Shown here: one piece after another, positions 42,737 through 51,891 of the stretch
Position numbering within the stretch: position 1 is the stretch's first letter
How the letters are laid out: each line of letters opens with the position of its first letter
DNA from: Mesorhizobium sp. SARCC-RB16n
GTDB taxonomy: Bacteria > Pseudomonadota > Alphaproteobacteria > Rhizobiales > Rhizobiaceae
Reading direction: 5' to 3'
NCBI RefSeq assembly: GCF_008520305.1
Contig: NZ_ML703258.1
Span: 1-64,000 of the forward strand
DNA: 64,000 nt
The notes under the pieces: model-generated
Databases searched by the model: none
What the model saw: the letters and a program-made list of their open reading frames with translations, nothing else
What the model was told of the DNA's origin: nothing
Made by a program: the position numbers and the translations under genes

Positions 42737-43663
42737 ATGAAGCAGAACTTCACAGTCAGGCAAGGAGCGCTCGACGGTGTCGAGGCTTTCCTGAGCGTCG
42801 CCCGGCACCGCAACTTCCGCAAGGCCGCGGCCGAGCTGAAGGTGACGCCATCGGCCATGAGCCAGGCGATCCGCACGCTCGAGGCGCGCATCGGCGCCGC
42901 GCTGTTCATTCGCACGACGCGCAGCGTCGGCCTGACCGAGGCCGGCGAGCGCTTTCTCGCGCGTGCCGGGCCCGCATTCGACGAACTGGTCGCCGCGAGC
43001 GAGGTTGCGCGCGATCTCGGCCAGCGACCGACCGGACTGCTGCGCCTCTCGGTGCCGCCGTCGGTGGTGCCGATCCTGCTGGAGCCGGTCATCGCATCTT
43101 TCTGTCAAGCCTATCCGGAAATCGAGCTGGAGATCGTGGCCAGTGGCGAACTCGTCGATCTTGCCGCCGAGGGCTTCGATGCAGGCATCCGGCCCGGCGA
43201 ATTTGTCGCCGCCGACATGATCGCGGTGCGCTTGACGCCGCCGCTGCCATTCGTGGTCGTCGGCAGTCCCGATTATCTGCGCCAGCGAAACGTGCCGCAA
43301 CGCATCGAGGATCTGCGCAGCCATGCCTGCCTGCGCATGCGCCGCTCGAACGGATCGATCGCGCCCTGGCCCTTTGTCGACGGCAACAAGTCGGTCGAGG
43401 CCATCGTCTCCGGGCCGCTGATCGCGCATGATTATCCGACGCTTCTGGGCGCGGCGATGCAAGGTGCCGGGCTTGCCCAGGTACCCCAACCACTCGCCAG
43501 AGTGCCGGTCGCTGACGGCCGGTTGCAGGAAGTGTTGAAACCGTTTGCCGTGACCTTGCCTGGCGTTTTCCTGTACTACCCGGCGAAACGTCAGGTCCTG
43601 CCCAAGCTGCGCGCGTTCATCGACCATGTCAGGCATCGAGGCGAGGCCGAGGCACGCGCCTGA
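42737..43663 (+). CDS. LysR family transcriptional regulator
   Basis: A 308-residue LTTR. The helix-turn-helix covers about residues 15-75 (FLSVARHRNFRKAAAELKVT, then AMSQAIRTLEARIGAALFIR). The effector domain follows (GLLRLSVPPSVVPILLEPVI) and the protein ends in a YYPAKRQVLPKLRAFIDHVR segment. It is similar in build to the regulator at 2984-3877, but a distinct paralogue. It is divergent from the methyltransferase-membrane protein pair, its likely target. Inducer unknown. Confidence 0.93.
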   Translation: MKQNFTVRQGALDGVEAFLSVARHRNFRKAAAELKVTPSAMSQAIRTLEARIGAALFIRTTRSVGLTEAGERFLARAGPAFDELVAASEVARDLGQRPTGLLRLSVPPSVVPILLEPVIASFCQAYPEIELEIVASGELVDLAAEGFDAGIRPGEFVAADMIAVRLTPPLPFVVVGSPDYLRQRNVPQRIEDLRSHACLRMRRSNGSIAPWPFVDGNKSVEAIVSGPLIAHDYPTLLGAAMQGAGLAQVPQPLARVPVADGRLQEVLKPFAVTLPGVFLYYPAKRQVLPKLRAFIDHVRHRGEAEARA

Positions 43664-43748
43664 GACCGCAACGAATCGCGATTGGCTCTTGCCGAAGCCG
43701 GCGCCCGCCTTCATCCATGGCGCTTAATCCAGTGACCGTCCGGGGCCA

Positions 43749-45767
43749 ATGATGACCGATGCCAGCCTTCATCTCGTCGAAGCAACGATCGCCCAACTGC
43801 GCCGCGCGCTCGATGACGGCCTCGTCACCAGCGTCGAGCTGGTAGCGGCGTATGTCAGGCGCATCGCGCATTTTGACCGGCACGGTATAAGCCTCAACGC
43901 CGTGCCTGTGCTCAACCCTGATATGTCTTGGGAAGCCGCCGCTTCCGACCAGCGGCGCCGGCAAGGCAAGACGCTCGGGCCGCTCGACGGCATCCCCTAC
44001 ACCGCCAAGGACAGCTACAAGGTCAAGGGCCTGACGGTGGCCGCCGGCTCGCCGGCCTTCGAGCACCTCGTCGCCAATGAGGACGCCTTCACCATCGGCA
44101 GGTTGCGTGCCGGCGGCGCGGTGCTGATCGGCCTCACCAACATGCCGCCCATGGCCAATGGCGGCATGCAGCGTGGCGTCTATGGCCGCGCCGAAAGCCC
44201 GTACAATGCCGACTACCTGACCGCCGCCTTCGCGTCGGGCTCCTCCAATGGCTCGGGCACCGCGACGGCGGCCAGCTTCTGCGCCTTCGGTCTTGGCGAG
44301 GAAACCTGGTCGTCCGGCCGCGCGCCCGCCACCAACAATGCGCTGGTCGCCTACACGCCGTCGCGTGGCGTGATCTCGGTGCGCGGGAACTGGCCCTTGG
44401 TGCCGACCATGGACGTGGTGGTGCCGCATACGCGCAGCGTGCCCGACATGCTCGAACTGCTCGACGTCATCGTCGCCGACGATCCGGAAACGCGGGGCGA
44501 TTTCTGGCGCGCGCAGCCCTGGGTCGCGCTGCCCAGGAGTTCCGAGACGCGCCCTCCCCGCTATACGGATCTGGCGCTGGAAGGGTCACTCAAGGGCAAG
44601 CGGCTCGGCGTGCCCAGCATGTATATCGGCCGAGATACAGAAAACGACCGCCCGATCGAAACCCGCGCCTCGGTGCTTGCTTTGTGGGAGCAGGCAGCGG
44701 CGGATTTGCGACGGCTCGGCGCCGAGGTGGTCGAGGTCGATTTCCCCGTCGTCTCGAACTATGAGCACGACCGGCCCGGCACGCAAACGATGGCCGAGCG
44801 CGGGCTGGTGCCGCCGGACTTCGCCGACCGCGAACTCTGGGATCTCTGCATCTGGGGCTGGGACGATTTCCTGCGCGCCAATGCCGACCCTGCCTTGCCC
44901 GATCTCGTCTCCGTCGACGGCCCGAAAATCTTTCCGCGGCCGCCGGGCACCCTGCCCGACCGCTATGAGGGCGGCTTCGATCTGGCGAAGTATGTCGAGC
45001 GGGCAAAGCTCGGCGTCGCGCCCTTGGCCGACATCCCCACGATCGCGGATGGCGTCAAGGGACTTGAGGCAACAAGGCGCATCGACTTCGAGGACTGGCT
45101 CGATGCCAACCGCCTCGACGCCGTGGTGCTGCCGGCCGCCGCCGATGTCGGCCCGGCCGATGCCGACATCAATGAGGCGTCCGCCGCGCTCGCCTGGCGC
45201 AACGGCACCTGGGTCGCCAACGGCAATCTGGTCTGGCGCCATTTCGGCATCCCGACGGTTACCGTGCCGATGGGCACCATGGCCGACATCGGCATGCCGG
45301 TCGGCCTCACCTTGGCCGGCAAGGCCTATGACGATGAAAGGCTGCTGCGCATGGCCGGCGATTACGAACGGTCGACCCAGCGCCGCACCAGCCCGCCGCG
45401 CACGCCTGAGCTGCCCGATGACGTGTTTTCGCGCCGATCCACCCAAGCTGGCAATGGCAAGGCGCCCGCGCTCAAGCTTGCGGCCGACACGATCAATTCC
45501 GGTGATCAGGATGAAATCACCATCACGATCGAAATGGTTGGCGAGGCAACTGAAGCGGCCAGCATCGTGGTGCATGTCAACGGAGAGCCCGTCGCGATGC
45601 AGCGAAGCGGCGCGCGCTTCACCGGGCGGGCGCTTGTCCCTGCCGCCGAGCATCGTCGGTTCCACAGTGTCTGGCGCGGCTCGTATGGTTCTATCGTGAC
45701 AGCGACGGTGCGGCTGCAGGATGGACGCACCGCCGGCGCCTATGCGGTTGCCGGCGGAATCGAGTGA
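43749..45767 (+). CDS. Amidase signature family protein with C-terminal extension
   Basis: A 672-residue amidase, longer than usual (about 450-500). Residues ~20-560 carry the amidase signature fold: catalytic Lys in YTAKDSYKVKG, Ser in AFASGSSNGSGTATAAS, and the nucleophile region GEETWSSGRAPA in place of the common T-G-G-S. The C-terminal ~95 residues (from about 575) look like an Ig-like beta domain (DEITITIEMVGEATEAASIV; HSVWRGSYGSIVTATVRLQD). It hydrolyses an amide or ester of unknown nature. ATG 43749 is used. It is 58 bases before the VOC gene. Confidence 0.88.
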   Translation: MMTDASLHLVEATIAQLRRALDDGLVTSVELVAAYVRRIAHFDRHGISLNAVPVLNPDMSWEAAASDQRRRQGKTLGPLDGIPYTAKDSYKVKGLTVAAGSPAFEHLVANEDAFTIGRLRAGGAVLIGLTNMPPMANGGMQRGVYGRAESPYNADYLTAAFASGSSNGSGTATAASFCAFGLGEETWSSGRAPATNNALVAYTPSRGVISVRGNWPLVPTMDVVVPHTRSVPDMLELLDVIVADDPETRGDFWRAQPWVALPRSSETRPPRYTDLALEGSLKGKRLGVPSMYIGRDTENDRPIETRASVLALWEQAAADLRRLGAEVVEVDFPVVSNYEHDRPGTQTMAERGLVPPDFADRELWDLCIWGWDDFLRANADPALPDLVSVDGPKIFPRPPGTLPDRYEGGFDLAKYVERAKLGVAPLADIPTIADGVKGLEATRRIDFEDWLDANRLDAVVLPAAADVGPADADINEASAALAWRNGTWVANGNLVWRHFGIPTVTVPMGTMADIGMPVGLTLAGKAYDDERLLRMAGDYERSTQRRTSPPRTPELPDDVFSRRSTQAGNGKAPALKLAADTINSGDQDEITITIEMVGEATEAASIVVHVNGEPVAMQRSGARFTGRALVPAAEHRRFHSVWRGSYGSIVTATVRLQDGRTAGAYAVAGGIE

Positions 45768-45825
45768 TGATGCGCTTTGCGGGCCGCCTCACCATGCGCA
45801 ACCGGCCAGACCACGGAACCCAGCC

Positions 45826-46245
45826 ATGATCAAAGTGAAGCAACTCGCCCATGTCTGCATCTTCGCCAATGATCTCGAAGAGACGCGGCGCTTCTACAGC
45901 GATGTCCTGGGCATGGACATCCAGTTCAATTTCCTGCGCGACGGCGCGATTTTCGGGTTCTACCTCAATTGCGGCGGCCGCAGCCATGTCGAAGTGTTCC
46001 AGAAGGATGGGGCGCGATTTAGCGAGATGGACCAGATCAACCATTTCTGCCTGGAAGTCGAAAACATCGACGCCGCGATCGCCCACATCGCCTCCATGGG
46101 CATCGATGTCACCGCCAGGAAACTCGCCTGCGACGACACCTACCAGGCCTGGCTGCGCGACCCCAATGGCGTAAAGATCGAACTGTTCGAATACACCGGC
46201 AAAAGCGCGCAATTCACCGGCGGCGACCGGGTCGCCGACTGGTAG
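45826..46245 (+). CDS. VOC family (glyoxalase-like) protein
   Basis: A 139-residue vicinal-oxygen-chelate protein. The metal site is plausible: His in KQLAHVCIF, Glu in SHVEVFQ, His in INHFCLEVE and Glu in VKIELFEYTG. It resembles glyoxalase I or fosfomycin-resistance-like proteins but lacks their longer inserts. ATG 45826 is preceded by GGAAC. It follows the amidase on the same strand and may be expressed with it. Confidence 0.87.
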   Translation: MIKVKQLAHVCIFANDLEETRRFYSDVLGMDIQFNFLRDGAIFGFYLNCGGRSHVEVFQKDGARFSEMDQINHFCLEVENIDAAIAHIASMGIDVTARKLACDDTYQAWLRDPNGVKIELFEYTGKSAQFTGGDRVADW

Positions 46246-46249
46246 GCTA

Positions 46250-46330
46250 CAGCAATTCCAGGAAAAGTGTGTACCGGTTTTCCGTCCGGAATTGCGTAAA
46301 AACAAAGAGTTAGAGCGGGTCGGCGATTCA
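46250..46330. repeat. Rhizobial intergenic palindrome
   Basis: CAATTCCAGGAAAAGTGTGT is followed by the near-complement ACCGGTTTTCCGTCCGGAATTG, giving a hairpin typical of Rhizobiales extragenic elements. It fills the gap between the convergent VOC and ThuA genes. Confidence 0.6.
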
Positions 46331-46348
46331 ATTAAACGCTGAACCGCT

Positions 46349-46996
46349 CTACTCGCGCGCGGCCCACAGCAAACCGCGTTCGACCATCAGCGCCATTTCC
46401 GGCACCGCGAACTCATCCGCGGTGTGGCCGAGGGAACTGTAGAAAACCTTGCCGGCGCCATAGCGGCGCTTCCAGACGACCGGCATGACGACGCCGCCAA
46501 TGCCCGGGAAATGCGCGTCGGTGAAGGTGGTTGTCGCCAGCACCTCGTTGCTGGGATCGACATGCATGTAATATTGCTCCGACCGGTAGGCGAAATCGCT
46601 GACGCCTTTTGTGATCGGATCGTCCGGCCGGGTGATGACGACACGATAGTCGATGATGTCGCCGGGATGCGCGACCCATTGGCCGCCGGTCATGAACTGG
46701 TAGTCCGGCTCATTGCGGAAACTGTCGCCCGTCGTGCCGTGAAAGCCGCCGAGCCCGCTCCCTTGGCGAACCGCCTGCGTCAGGTTCTTCAGTTCGGCTT
46801 TTTCGATCGTCGACATGGTGATGACAGGCACGATGAGATCGAATGAAGCAAGCTCCGGATCGGCGAACATCGCCGTGCCGTGGCCGAGCGTGACCGCGAA
46901 CCCGTTACGCCGGAGCATGTCGCGCACGACATTGGCGCTGCGCTCGGGTATGTGGCCTTCCCAGCCGCCCCAGGCGATCAAAGCCTTCTTCGGCAT
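46349..46996 (-). CDS. ThuA domain protein
   Basis: A 215-residue ThuA-like protein with a class-I glutamine-amidotransferase-like fold. Diagnostic parts are ALIAWGGWEGHIPERS, SFDLIVPVITMSTI, GSGLGGFHGTTGDSF, and SDFAYRSEQYYMHVDPSNEV, and it ends with VFYSSLGHTADEF. In rhizobia ThuA takes part in trehalose use, but this copy has no sugar genes next to it. GGGAGG precedes the ATG. Substrate unknown. Confidence 0.9.
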   Translation of the reverse strand: MPKKALIAWGGWEGHIPERSANVVRDMLRRNGFAVTLGHGTAMFADPELASFDLIVPVITMSTIEKAELKNLTQAVRQGSGLGGFHGTTGDSFRNEPDYQFMTGGQWVAHPGDIIDYRVVITRPDDPITKGVSDFAYRSEQYYMHVDPSNEVLATTTFTDAHFPGIGGVVMPVVWKRRYGAGKVFYSSLGHTADEFAVPEMALMVERGLLWAARE

Positions 46997-47050
46997 GCCG
47001 TGAACCTCCCTGGACCTGTCGCCGTGGCCGATGGTTACACGGCGCGGCCC

Positions 47051-48073
47051 TCAGCGCCACCCCAGCGCCGGCGCGACATGGGTCAGGATCGCCTCGATGA
47101 CGTGGGCGTTGTAATCGACGCCGAGCTGGTTGGGCACCGTGAGCAGCAGCGTATCGGCCTCGGCGATCGCCTCGTCCTGCGCCAGCTCATTGATCAGCAC
47201 GTCCGGTTCGGCGGCGTAGCTGCGGCCGAAGATCGCGCGCGTATTCTCCTCGATAAAGCCGATCTGGTCGCGGCTCTCGTTGCCGCGCCCGAAATAGGCA
47301 CGGTCGCGGTCGTCGACCAGCGCGAAGATGCTGCGGCTGACCGAGACGCGCGGTTCGCGCTCATGCCCGGCCGCTTTCCAGGCTTCACGGTAGATCCGAA
47401 TCTGCTCGGCCTGCTGGATATGGAAAGGCTTGCCGGTCTCGTCGAATTTGAGTGTCGAGCTCTGCAGGTTCATGCCGAGCTTGGCCGCCCATTCCGAGGT
47501 GGCGTTGGTGGCCGCGCCCCACCAGATGCGCTCGCGCAGGCCTTCCGAATGCGGCTCGAGCCTGAGCAGGCCGGGCGGATTGGGGAACATCGGTCGTGGA
47601 TTGGGCTGCGCGAACCCCTCGCCGCGCAGCGTGTCGAGAAAAACCTCGGCGTGATGGCGCGCCATGTCGGCGTCGCTTTTACCTTCCTGCGGCACGTAGC
47701 CGAAGTAACGCCAGCCATCGATGACCTGTTCGGGCGAGCCGCGGCTGATGCCGAGCTGCAGCCGGCCGCCTGCGATGATGTCGGCCGCACCCGCGTCCTC
47801 GGCCATGTAGAGCGGATTCTCGTAGCGCATGTCGATGACGGCCGTACCGATCTCGATGCGGCTGGTCTTGGCGCCGACGGCCGCCAGCAGCGGGAATGGC
47901 GAGGCGAGCTGGCGGGCGAAGTGATGCACCCGGAAATAGGCGCCGTCCGCGCCGAGCTGCTCGGCCGCGACGGCCAGATCGATGGATTGCAGCAGCGCGT
48001 CGGATGCCGAACGCACCTGCGATTGCGACGAGGGCGTCCAGTGCCCGAATGACAGGAAACCGATTTTCTTCAT
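47051..48073 (-). CDS. LLM class flavin-dependent oxidoreductase
   Basis: A 340-residue luciferase-like monooxygenase family protein that would use FMN and a reductase partner. The N-terminus (KKIGFLSFGHWTPSSQSQVR), DGAYFRVHHFARQLASPFPL, IEIGTAVIDMRYENP and the glycine-rich IIAGGRLQLGISRGSP are typical. The C-terminus has LLLTVPNQLGVDYNAHVIEA. It is located between ThuA and a divergent CoA-transferase. Substrate unknown. Confidence 0.9.
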   Translation of the reverse strand: MKKIGFLSFGHWTPSSQSQVRSASDALLQSIDLAVAAEQLGADGAYFRVHHFARQLASPFPLLAAVGAKTSRIEIGTAVIDMRYENPLYMAEDAGAADIIAGGRLQLGISRGSPEQVIDGWRYFGYVPQEGKSDADMARHHAEVFLDTLRGEGFAQPNPRPMFPNPPGLLRLEPHSEGLRERIWWGAATNATSEWAAKLGMNLQSSTLKFDETGKPFHIQQAEQIRIYREAWKAAGHEREPRVSVSRSIFALVDDRDRAYFGRGNESRDQIGFIEENTRAIFGRSYAAEPDVLINELAQDEAIAEADTLLLTVPNQLGVDYNAHVIEAILTHVAPALGWR

Positions 48074-48200
48074 CGCCGTGAAGTATATGCGGGCGGCACG
48101 TGCTTCAATGGCAAAAGAGCGGGGTTACACACCGTCGCCCCCTCGATACCAAAAGTTCGCAATTCCAAAGCACCGTAGGGCGAACGCCGTGGAGGATGGG

Positions 48201-49286
48201 ATGCTCAGGGGAATCCGCATCGTCGAGATCGAGGCGCTGGGACCGGCGCCCTTCGCCGGAATGCTGCTCGCCGATCTCGGCGCCGATGTCATCGTCGTCC
48301 ATCGCAGGCAAGCGTCCGTGCCGGGCGCGCCTGAGCGCTCGCTGCTCGATCGCGGCAAGCGCTCCATCGCGCTCGATCTTAAGGACGCACAGGATGTGGC
48401 CGTGCTGATGCGCCTCATCGCCACCGCCGACGGGCTGATCGAAGGATTCCGGCCCGGCGTCATGGAGCGTCTCGGGCTCGGCCCGGAGGCCTGCCTCGCC
48501 GTCAACCCTAGCCTCGTCTATGGCCGCATGACGGGCTGGGGCCAGGACGGACCGCTCGCCGGCACCGCCGGGCATGACATGAACTATATCGGCCTGTCGG
48601 GTGCGCTCTGGTACGCCTCCTTGCCAAGCGAGCCGCCCATGGCGCCGCCGACGCTTGTCGGCGACATTGGCGGCGGCGCGCTCTATCTGGTGATCGGCAT
48701 GCTGGCCGGCATCATGAATGCCCGCGCCTGCAGCCAGGGCACCGTCGTCGATGCCGCGATCGTCGATGGCTCCGCGCATATGATGAACCTGCTGATGTCG
48801 CTCGGCCAGTCCGGCGCGCTTGCCGCCGGGCGCGGTCAAAGCCTGCTCGACGGGCCACATTGGTGCCGCGTCTACCGGACATCGGATGGCGGCTTCATCA
48901 GCGTCCAGTGCGTCGAGCCGAAATTCTACGCGCTCTTCCTCGACAGGGTTGGCCTCGCCGCCGATCCGCAATTCGCCAGCCAGTTCGATCGCGATCTCTG
49001 GCTGGAACTCAGCGACCGGCTGGCGGCGATCTTTGCCGCGAAATCCCGTGACGAATGGATCAGCCTGTTCGAGGGCTCCGACGCCTGTGTCGGCCCGGTG
49101 CTTGGCCCGCATGAAGCGGCATTGCATCCGCACATGGCCGCGCGCGGCACATGGCAGACGGTGGACGGCGCGCTGCAGGCGGCTGCGGCACCGCGCTTTT
49201 CCGGATGGGAACAAAAGACGCCGGCCAAAAGCCCGGCGCGCGGCGAACACGATGCCGAAATCCGTGCCGGCCTGACGGAACGATGA
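48201..49286 (+). CDS. CaiB/BaiF family III CoA-transferase (alpha-methylacyl-CoA racemase-like)
   Basis: A 361-residue class III CoA-transferase. The opening LRGIRIVEIEALGPAPFAGM, LLADLGADVIVVHR, RGKRSIALDLKD, the LIEGFRPGVMERLGLGPE block and GQDGPLAGTAGHDMNYIGLS, with the catalytic Asp in GHD, match alpha-methylacyl-CoA racemase more than formyl-CoA transferase. ATG 48201 has GGAGG six bases upstream. It would act on branched acyl-CoA in degradation. Divergent from the LLM gene. Confidence 0.9.
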   Translation: MLRGIRIVEIEALGPAPFAGMLLADLGADVIVVHRRQASVPGAPERSLLDRGKRSIALDLKDAQDVAVLMRLIATADGLIEGFRPGVMERLGLGPEACLAVNPSLVYGRMTGWGQDGPLAGTAGHDMNYIGLSGALWYASLPSEPPMAPPTLVGDIGGGALYLVIGMLAGIMNARACSQGTVVDAAIVDGSAHMMNLLMSLGQSGALAAGRGQSLLDGPHWCRVYRTSDGGFISVQCVEPKFYALFLDRVGLAADPQFASQFDRDLWLELSDRLAAIFAAKSRDEWISLFEGSDACVGPVLGPHEAALHPHMAARGTWQTVDGALQAAAAPRFSGWEQKTPAKSPARGEHDAEIRAGLTER

Positions 49287-49366
49287 TGACGCCGTGCCAG
49301 GCTATGCGAGTATTCCCGGTCACCTGCGGCTTACCAACGAGATGATTGGCAGTTAGGACGAGGTCC

Positions 49367-49867
49367 ATGGCGGTTCGACCGATCGTGAGGTTCCCAAATC
49401 CCCTCCTCCGCGCCGTGGCGGAGGCTGTAGAACTGTTCGACAGCGACCTGCACGATTTGGCCGCCGACCTCATCGACACCATGCACGCGGCGCCCGGGAT
49501 CGGCATCACCGGCCCGCATATCGGCATCTTGAAACGCCTGGTCGTCATCCAGCTTCCTTCCGCCCCGGAACCGGGAGTTTATGCAAATCCATCTGTCGTC
49601 CAGGCCTCGACCGAGATGATCCGTCATGCGGAAGGCAGCGTTTCGATGCCTGGCGTTACCGAGGATATCGAGCGGCACGCCCGCATACGCGTTCGCTATC
49701 AGGATCTGCATGGCAACGAGCGGTTCGAGGACGCCGAAGGCCTGCTGGCGGTTTGCCACCAGCATGAGATCGATCAGCTCGACGGGCTCTTCTGGACGCA
49801 CGGGCTGACGCGCCTCAAGCGCGACCGGCTGATCAAGCGCTACGGCAAACTGATACGGGCCTTGTAG
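49367..49867 (+). CDS. Degenerate peptide deformylase-like protein
   Basis: A 166-residue protein with the peptide deformylase fold (VRFPNPLLRAVAEAVELFDS; HARIRVRYQDLHGNERFEDA). The three catalytic motifs are altered. Motif 1 G-x-G-x-A-A-x-Q reads GIGITGPH. Motif 2 E-G-C-x-S reads EGSVS, losing the Cys metal ligand. Motif 3 H-E-x-D-H reads HEIDQ, losing the second His. One His and the catalytic Glu remain. An active Fe/Zn deformylase is unlikely. It may be a paralogue with another role. ATG 49367 has GAGG upstream. No formyltransferase gene is adjacent. Confidence 0.85.
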   Translation: MAVRPIVRFPNPLLRAVAEAVELFDSDLHDLAADLIDTMHAAPGIGITGPHIGILKRLVVIQLPSAPEPGVYANPSVVQASTEMIRHAEGSVSMPGVTEDIERHARIRVRYQDLHGNERFEDAEGLLAVCHQHEIDQLDGLFWTHGLTRLKRDRLIKRYGKLIRAL

Positions 49868-50004
49868 CCGCTATACCGCATCGCCGGAGAAGCGCGATCG
49901 CGGCCCGAGCTGAGGAGATAATGTCTGGTCGTTTTCGACGTCACGCCGGCAGAGCGGACCAACTCGGCAACGTGCCGGCCTGCCGGCCGGCGAGGGTCAG
50001 CCGA

Positions 50005-50280
50005 TCATTTCCCGCAGTGGTGATCGTTGATCTTGTTTATCGCAAACCCGTCCGGTCCAGTTCGGTCGTAGGAACAGGCCCCGGCAGCCGTCGTGAACAA
50101 TTGCTGATCGTAATAACGCGGGCCGCCGAACAGGAAATCGATGAGATCGTCGTTGGCCGGAACGTAGCGTTCCTGTTCGTCCTGATGGTGCCGGTGCTTG
50201 GCCCCGGCGAATACCGAGGAGGACATGCCGCAGCCCATTGCGAGGACAAGAGCGCAGATCGCTAACCGTTTGGTCGTCAT
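50005..50280 (-). CDS. Small secreted hypothetical protein
   Basis: A 91-residue protein with a signal peptide (MTTKRLAICALVLAMGCGMS; likely cleaved near SVFA) and a short mature part (KHRHHQDEQERYVPANDDLI, then FLFGGPRYYDQQLF) rich in His and Tyr, with two cysteines. AAGGG lies upstream of ATG 50280. The upstream extension to 50376 is not supported. I do not recognise a family. Confidence 0.65.
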   Translation of the reverse strand: MTTKRLAICALVLAMGCGMSSSVFAGAKHRHHQDEQERYVPANDDLIDFLFGGPRYYDQQLFTTAAGACSYDRTGPDGFAINKINDHHCGK

Positions 50281-50394
50281 CGGCAACACCCTTCTGTTTG
50301 GGTTCGATCTTATATCCAAATCGTCAGATGACGAAAAGTTCCTGAGCAGTCGCCAGCTATTTGCGGCCGGCCTCACCTGAATATCGCCGCCCCC

Positions 50395-51891
50395 TCAGTC
50401 CGTCTGGATCCAGATGGACTTGGTCTCCAGATATTCGTGCAGATGCTCGACCCCGCCCTCACGGCCATAGCCGGACATCTTCAAGCCGCCGAACGGCACG
50501 GCCGGGTCGATGGCATGGTACATGTTGACCCAGACCGAACCGGCCTTGATGCGGCGCGCCAGCTTGTGCGCGGTGCCGAGATGGCTGGTGAAGATGCCGG
50601 CCGCCAGCCCGTAGGGCGAGGCATTGGCACGCGCCACGGCTTCGTCCAGTGTGTCGAAAGGCATCGCCGAAATCACCGGCCCGAAGATCTCTTCGCGCGC
50701 GATGGTCATTGTGTCCGACACCGCGCCGAAGACGGTCGGCGCGATGAAGTTGCCGCCATCATAGAGCGCGCCCGTCAGCCGCGAGCCGCCGGCGACCAGT
50801 TGGGCGCCTTCGTCGCTGCCGGCCTTGATGTAGCCTTCCACCTTGCCGGCTTGCCTGGCATTGATGAGCGGCCCGATTTCCGTCTCCGCCTCGATGCCGT
50901 GCCCGATACGCAGCCCGCCGGCGAACTCGGCCAACCGTCGCACGAACTCGTCATGGATTTCGCGCGCCACGAACAGCCGCGAGCCGGCAATGCAGATCTG
51001 GCCCGAATGCACGAACACCGCCATCGCCGCGATGGGAACGGCCTTGTCGATATCGGCGTCGCGGCAGACGATGATCGGCGATTTGCCGCCAAGCTCCAGC
51101 GAAACGCGCTTGAGATTGGTCACGCCCGCCCGCGCGATCGCCTGGCCGGTCAGCGTCGAGCCGGTGAACACGATCTTGTTGACGTCGGGATGTTCGGCGA
51201 GCCGCGCGCCCGCTTCGGCGCCGGTTCCGGTGACGATGTTGACGACGCCGTCGGGCACGCCGGCTTCCTGCATCAGCCGGGCGATCAGCAGCGGCGTCAG
51301 CGATGCATCCTCGGAAGGTTTGAGCACGACAGTGCAGCCCGTGGCGAGCGCCGGCGCGATCTTCCAGATCGAGGCCGCGGTCGGCGCATTCCAGGGAATG
51401 ATCGCGCCGACGACGCCCACCGGCTCGCGCCTTGTGAAGGTGACGATCTCGCCGGGAATGGAATTGTCGATCGCCTCGCCATGCAGCGCGGTCGCCATGC
51501 CGGCATAGAAGCGCAGCATGCCGATGACGCGGCGCCGGTTGGCCAGCGTGCGCGTGATCGGCAGCCCCATGTCGAGCGTGTCGGAAACGCTGAGCTCTTC
51601 CCAATGGGTCTCGAACAGGTCGGCGATCCTGAGCAGCACGCATTGCCGCTCATAGGGCGAAAATTTCGACCAGGGCCCTTCAAAAGCCGCGCGCGCCGCC
51701 ACCACCGCTGCATCCACATCGGCGGCTCCGGCGCGCGGCACGGTCGCCAGCACTTCGCCGGTCGCCGGGTTCAGCGCCTGCATCACCTGGCCGGACTGCG
51801 CCGCAACCCACTTGCCCCCGATGAACATGGGCCGGAATTCGCCGTGGTAGAGCGTCGTGGCCTTCGCCCTCGGGTCGAAGCTCAGCGTCAT
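50395..51891 (-). CDS. Aldehyde dehydrogenase family protein
   Basis: A 498-residue NAD(P)-dependent aldehyde dehydrogenase. The active-site Glu in VSLELGGKSPIIV and the Cys in HSGQICIAGSRLFV are present. The NAD fold is seen in IVFTGSTLTGQAIA, and EEIFGPVISAMPF and PFGGLKMSGYGREGG lie near the end. ATG 51891 follows GAGGAGGAAGAG; the frame continues upstream without a better start. The family covers betaine-, vanillin- and 4-aminobutyraldehyde-type enzymes. The specific substrate cannot be chosen. Confidence 0.92.
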   Translation of the reverse strand: MTLSFDPRAKATTLYHGEFRPMFIGGKWVAAQSGQVMQALNPATGEVLATVPRAGAADVDAAVVAARAAFEGPWSKFSPYERQCVLLRIADLFETHWEELSVSDTLDMGLPITRTLANRRRVIGMLRFYAGMATALHGEAIDNSIPGEIVTFTRREPVGVVGAIIPWNAPTAASIWKIAPALATGCTVVLKPSEDASLTPLLIARLMQEAGVPDGVVNIVTGTGAEAGARLAEHPDVNKIVFTGSTLTGQAIARAGVTNLKRVSLELGGKSPIIVCRDADIDKAVPIAAMAVFVHSGQICIAGSRLFVAREIHDEFVRRLAEFAGGLRIGHGIEAETEIGPLINARQAGKVEGYIKAGSDEGAQLVAGGSRLTGALYDGGNFIAPTVFGAVSDTMTIAREEIFGPVISAMPFDTLDEAVARANASPYGLAAGIFTSHLGTAHKLARRIKAGSVWVNMYHAIDPAVPFGGLKMSGYGREGGVEHLHEYLETKSIWIQTD

